Assembly (NCBI GenBank): GCA_964547795.1
Contig: CAZJPD010000033.1
Location: 1-8,881 of the forward strand
From: CAZJPD01 sp964547795
Lineage (GTDB): Bacteria; Pseudomonadota; Alphaproteobacteria; Rickettsiales; Midichloriaceae
DNA length: 8,881 nt
Direction of reading: 5' to 3'
This document shows positions 6,590-8,881 of this stretch, piece after piece. Each line of letters begins with the position of its first letter. Position 1 is the first letter of the stretch. Under the pieces are notes generated by a model. The model saw nothing but the letters and a program-made list of their open reading frames with translations, was not told where the DNA came from and made no database searches. Made by a program: the position numbers and the translations under genes.

Positions 6590-6695
6590 AACTACTTTTC
6601 CTAAATAAGGTCGGGATGACGTGGGGGCAGAGTCTAGTTCAGCCATATACAATTAAAGCACATACCACTTTTTAACTACTTCAAGCCTTTATTAA

Positions 6696-6890
6696 CTAAA
6701 AAGCGAGGCATATAGTAGCCTTTCTCATCTTTCTTTTCCGATAAAAAACATACAGGGTCATTAAAAATAAGAAAACAACCATTTTTAATATGATGTCATT
6801 TAGATTATAAAAAGTCAATATACATAAATATAGCATAAAGAAATGTTCATTCACTATGGATACGATAAGCCTCTTCTTTGTTATAGTCAA
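6696..6890 (-). CDS. Possible small membrane protein
   Basis: A 64-codon frame that begins with TTG directly after the waaA stop and ends with TAG at 6698-6696. It has two hydrophobic stretches, FFMLYLCILTFYNL and MVVFLFLMTLYVFY, followed by a positive cluster RKRKMRK. This is a plausible helical hairpin with its C-terminus inside the cell. A GTG at codon 13 is an alternative start. There is no clear ribosome binding site; reinitiation after waaA would be needed. I recognise no family. AT-rich noncoding DNA easily produces Phe/Leu/Tyr-rich frames, so the call is uncertain. Confidence 0.38.
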   Translation of the reverse strand: MTITKKRLIVSIVNEHFFMLYLCILTFYNLNDIILKMVVFLFLMTLYVFYRKRKMRKATICLAF

Positions 6891-8174
6891 TTACTTTTTT
6901 TGAATATAGTTGTAAATGGCTTCTATCGCCATTTGAGATATATTAGCATGTTTTTTAGAAATATTTTTTGCATTAAAAATCAGTTGTTTTCTATATTCTA
7001 AGTTCTGAAATAAATTAAGTAACTTGCTTTCAAAATCCTCAACTTTTTTTGCTATGCAGATGGCGTTTTCTTTGTCAAATTCTTCTACTATTTCTCTAAA
7101 ATTTGAAAAATACGGTCCTATTATAATTGCTGCACCCAACTTAGCTGGCTCTAAAATGTTATGCCCACCAATATTTACTAAAGAACCACCGATAAATACA
7201 ATTTCTGTGAAATGAAAAAAATTACCCAATATACCAAACCCAGCTACCAACAAAAGCTCATTACCTTCTTTGAAATCATTAATATCTTGGATGAAATCTA
7301 GTTGATAGCGTTGAGCACTTGCTTTTATTTCTTCTATCCTGTTAGGATGTCGTGGTATAATGATTGTGAATAAATCGGGTATTTGCTTTTTGACTCTCTT
7401 ATGTGCTTCAAAAATTATCTTTTCTTCTCCACTATGTGTACTTGCTGCTATAAAAACACTCTTATTTTTTAACTTTTCTTTAAGAAGATTAATGTATTTA
7501 GTAGAGTAAGTTAAAGTAGGAGCAGAATACTTGAAATTACCTATAAATTTTAAATTATTTTGGGTGAAATTAGCAAATCTGCTATAATCTAATTCGCTTG
7601 CTGAAAATATTAATAAAAACTTTTCTAATAGCTTGCTGATAAATTTCTTATATCTCTTCCACCTCCTGTATGAAGCATCTGAAAACCTGCCATTGAATAA
7701 CAGTATTGGTATATTTTTTACGGTTTGATTAATAATATTGGGCCAGAATTCCGATTCAATGAATACTGCTACTTTGGGATTCCAGTGCCTTAGAAACCTA
7801 TTTATAATGAAGCTAATGTCCAAAGGTAAAAACTGATGAGTTGTGTTTTTAATCTTACTAGATTCCAAAATACCTGCAGAAGTCTGTGTAATTGTTGTAA
7901 CTAGACAATGCAAATCTGATCGCTCACTGACTATTTTTTTAACTAAAGGAATAACAATATTTACCTCGCCAACGCTTGCTGCATGAAACCATATTACTTG
8001 CTTATTTGGAACTTTACTCTGTTGAATCGTAAATTTATGTAGCACACTTGTAATGCTTTCCTTTTTTTGGAACAACCTGAATAGCATGTACACACTAATT
8101 ATTGGAAGCAAAAGAATACTTAAAATTCTGTATAGGAACATAAGTGATTGATAACTATAAACTACACTTTTCAT
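6891..8174 (-). CDS. waaA: 3-deoxy-D-manno-octulosonic acid (Kdo) transferase
   Basis: WaaA/KdtA is a membrane-anchored GT-B glycosyltransferase (family GT30) that transfers Kdo from CMP-Kdo to the lipid A precursor at the inner membrane. At 427 residues it matches the usual length. One N-terminal membrane anchor (LYRILSILLLPIISVYMLF) is followed by the acceptor-domain motif WFHAASVGEVN, whose Glu is the known catalytic base. Further motifs are FIESEFWPN, FNGRFSDASYRRW, AASTHSGEE, IIPRHPNR and the C-terminal donor-site block FIGGSLVNIGGHNILEP. Nothing is missing. ATG at 8174 overlaps the end of the DUF374 gene by 20 bases; ATG at 8141 (MFLYRIL) is an alternative that also fits the family. The gene lies between a DUF374 acyltransferase and ybeY. 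If the host genome lacks lipid A synthesis, as Anaplasmataceae do, the acceptor must differ or the enzyme must have another role. Confidence 0.92.
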   Translation of the reverse strand: MKSVVYSYQSLMFLYRILSILLLPIISVYMLFRLFQKKESITSVLHKFTIQQSKVPNKQVIWFHAASVGEVNIVIPLVKKIVSERSDLHCLVTTITQTSAGILESSKIKNTTHQFLPLDISFIINRFLRHWNPKVAVFIESEFWPNIINQTVKNIPILLFNGRFSDASYRRWKRYKKFISKLLEKFLLIFSASELDYSRFANFTQNNLKFIGNFKYSAPTLTYSTKYINLLKEKLKNKSVFIAASTHSGEEKIIFEAHKRVKKQIPDLFTIIIPRHPNRIEEIKASAQRYQLDFIQDINDFKEGNELLLVAGFGILGNFFHFTEIVFIGGSLVNIGGHNILEPAKLGAAIIIGPYFSNFREIVEEFDKENAICIAKKVEDFESKLLNLFQNLEYRKQLIFNAKNISKKHANISQMAIEAIYNYIQKK

Positions 8175-8814
8175 CCAACACTTTCATTTGTCGCAACATC
8201 AATTTTTCCAATTTTTCATCGTCTTTTTCTTTAAAGTAGTTTGGAGTTGAAATATTTACAAGGATTTTTGCAAAAGGTAACGGTATCGCAAGCCTATCCC
8301 AAGTATTCAGAGCTTTCATTTTAGTCGATGAAAAAGAAACGCAGATAATTGGAACATTAAATTTCGCAGCAATACTTGTAACAATACTATTAATTTTGTA
8401 CCCCGGTCCTCTCGGACCATCTGGAGTAATTACTATACTATATTTCTGTATACTTTTTATGATATCTTTAGTTGCCGATACACTGCCTCTATGTGTAGAG
8501 CCTCTAATGCTTTTATGTCCATATAAACCTACGAATTTATCTATATCCCCGCCATCATTATGTAAAGAAGTTAGAACTTTGAAACTCCCATATCTTTTCA
8601 TAATTTTTGGAAAAACCAATATCCTTCCATGCCATAATATGATAAAACATACTTTTTTTGATGTTAGAATATTTTCCGCAGCATTATCAATTTCAACTCG
8701 AATCTTAGATGTCAGAAATACTACTTGTAAATACAGTTGAATTATTTTTGCTATAAAAAACACTACTATGTCTAGCTTTAATAAATTCTTAAAAAACTTT
8801 TTTGTATACTTCAT
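8155..8814 (-). CDS. DUF374 lysophospholipid acyltransferase-like protein
   Basis: A 219-residue protein of the DUF374 group of lysophospholipid/lipid A acyltransferase-like proteins. It has an N-terminal membrane anchor (LDIVVFFIAKIIQLYLQVVF), then the ordered family motifs: IILWHGRILVFPK (catalytic His), LTSLHNDGGDIDKFVGLYG, RGSTHRGSVSATKDI, VITPDGPRGPGYKI, AAKFNVPIICVSFSS and LNTWDRLAIPLPFAKI. The helicobacter lipid A acyltransferase LpxJ belongs to this family, and DUF374 genes often sit beside waaA, so acyl transfer to a lipid at the inner membrane is the likely reaction; the acceptor is unknown. The ATG at 8814 overlaps the ribE stop as ATGA, and the 3' end overlaps waaA by 20 bases, so the three genes are probably translated in a coupled way. 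Length and motifs are complete. Confidence 0.88.
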   Translation of the reverse strand: MKYTKKFFKNLLKLDIVVFFIAKIIQLYLQVVFLTSKIRVEIDNAAENILTSKKVCFIILWHGRILVFPKIMKRYGSFKVLTSLHNDGGDIDKFVGLYGHKSIRGSTHRGSVSATKDIIKSIQKYSIVITPDGPRGPGYKINSIVTSIAAKFNVPIICVSFSSTKMKALNTWDRLAIPLPFAKILVNISTPNYFKEKDDEKLEKLMLRQMKVLDEKCSL

Positions 8815-8881
8815 CTGCTTATCTTTTCTAAATATCTTGCCAATAAATCAACTTCAACATTTACCAATGAACCAACTTGTA
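8811..8881 (-). CDS. ribE: Riboflavin synthase alpha chain, C-terminal end (partial)
   Basis: Only the last 22 codons and the stop are in the window (TGA at 8813-8811); the rest lies beyond 8881. The residues VGSLVNVEVDLLARYLEKIS match the conserved C-terminal strand and helix of riboflavin synthase (V-N-x-E-x-D-x-L-A-x-Y), the enzyme that dismutates two 6,7-dimethyl-8-ribityllumazine molecules to riboflavin. The stop overlaps the next start as ATGA. Riboflavin synthesis is kept in Wolbachia, Ehrlichia and Anaplasma but not in Rickettsia, so this fragment also helps place the organism. The call rests on a short piece, but the motif is distinctive. Confidence 0.75.
   Translation of the reverse strand, partial: QVGSLVNVEVDLLARYLEKISR

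Overview
The window looks like an Anaplasmataceae (Rickettsiales) genome, most probably Wolbachia or a close relative. This is inferred from the very AT-rich DNA, the Rickettsiales-type housekeeping genes (HdaA, YbeY, WaaA, a DUF374 acyltransferase, the tail of riboflavin synthase) and a very large pentapeptide-repeat gene of the kind found in arthropod endosymbionts. Riboflavin synthase argues against the genus Rickettsia, which lacks that pathway. The genus is an inference and was not tested by any search.

Left part, + strand (1-1875): the 3' end of an unrecognised gene, then an AEC-family membrane transporter, then a DnaA-like AAA+ protein (HdaA, regulatory inactivation of DnaA). The three are packed end to end and look like one operon. 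The short stretch 1876-1947 separates them from a convergent block.

Middle, - strand (5832-1948): the most interesting object. Five separate open frames and two stop-bounded stretches can be joined into one ancestral gene of about 1,290 codons. The order is a Gln/Glu-rich coiled-coil N-terminus, a short pentapeptide block, a Lys/Glu-rich linker, a long pentapeptide block with a 15-residue higher-order repeat, a Gly/Ala-rich hydrophobic region and a strongly basic Lys/His/Arg tail. It is broken by three in-frame TAA codons (5622-5620, 5442-5440, 5268-5266) and three frameshifts. All three frameshifts need a -1 shift, and all lie in poly-A runs (A7 at 4618-4612, A9 at 4094-4086, A7 at 2604-2598) that are in-register slippery heptamers. 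It may be a recent pseudogene, a gene partly rescued by slippage, or both. A consensus -10 box and a hairpin leader remain upstream.

Right part, - strand (8881-6098): the last 22 codons of riboflavin synthase (ribE), a DUF374 lysophospholipid acyltransferase-like protein, WaaA (Kdo transferase), a possible small membrane protein and YbeY (rRNA maturation endoribonuclease). The first three genes overlap and are probably translationally coupled. WaaA plus a DUF374 protein is odd in a family known to lack lipid A synthesis.

No tRNA, rRNA, CRISPR array or insertion sequence was seen.
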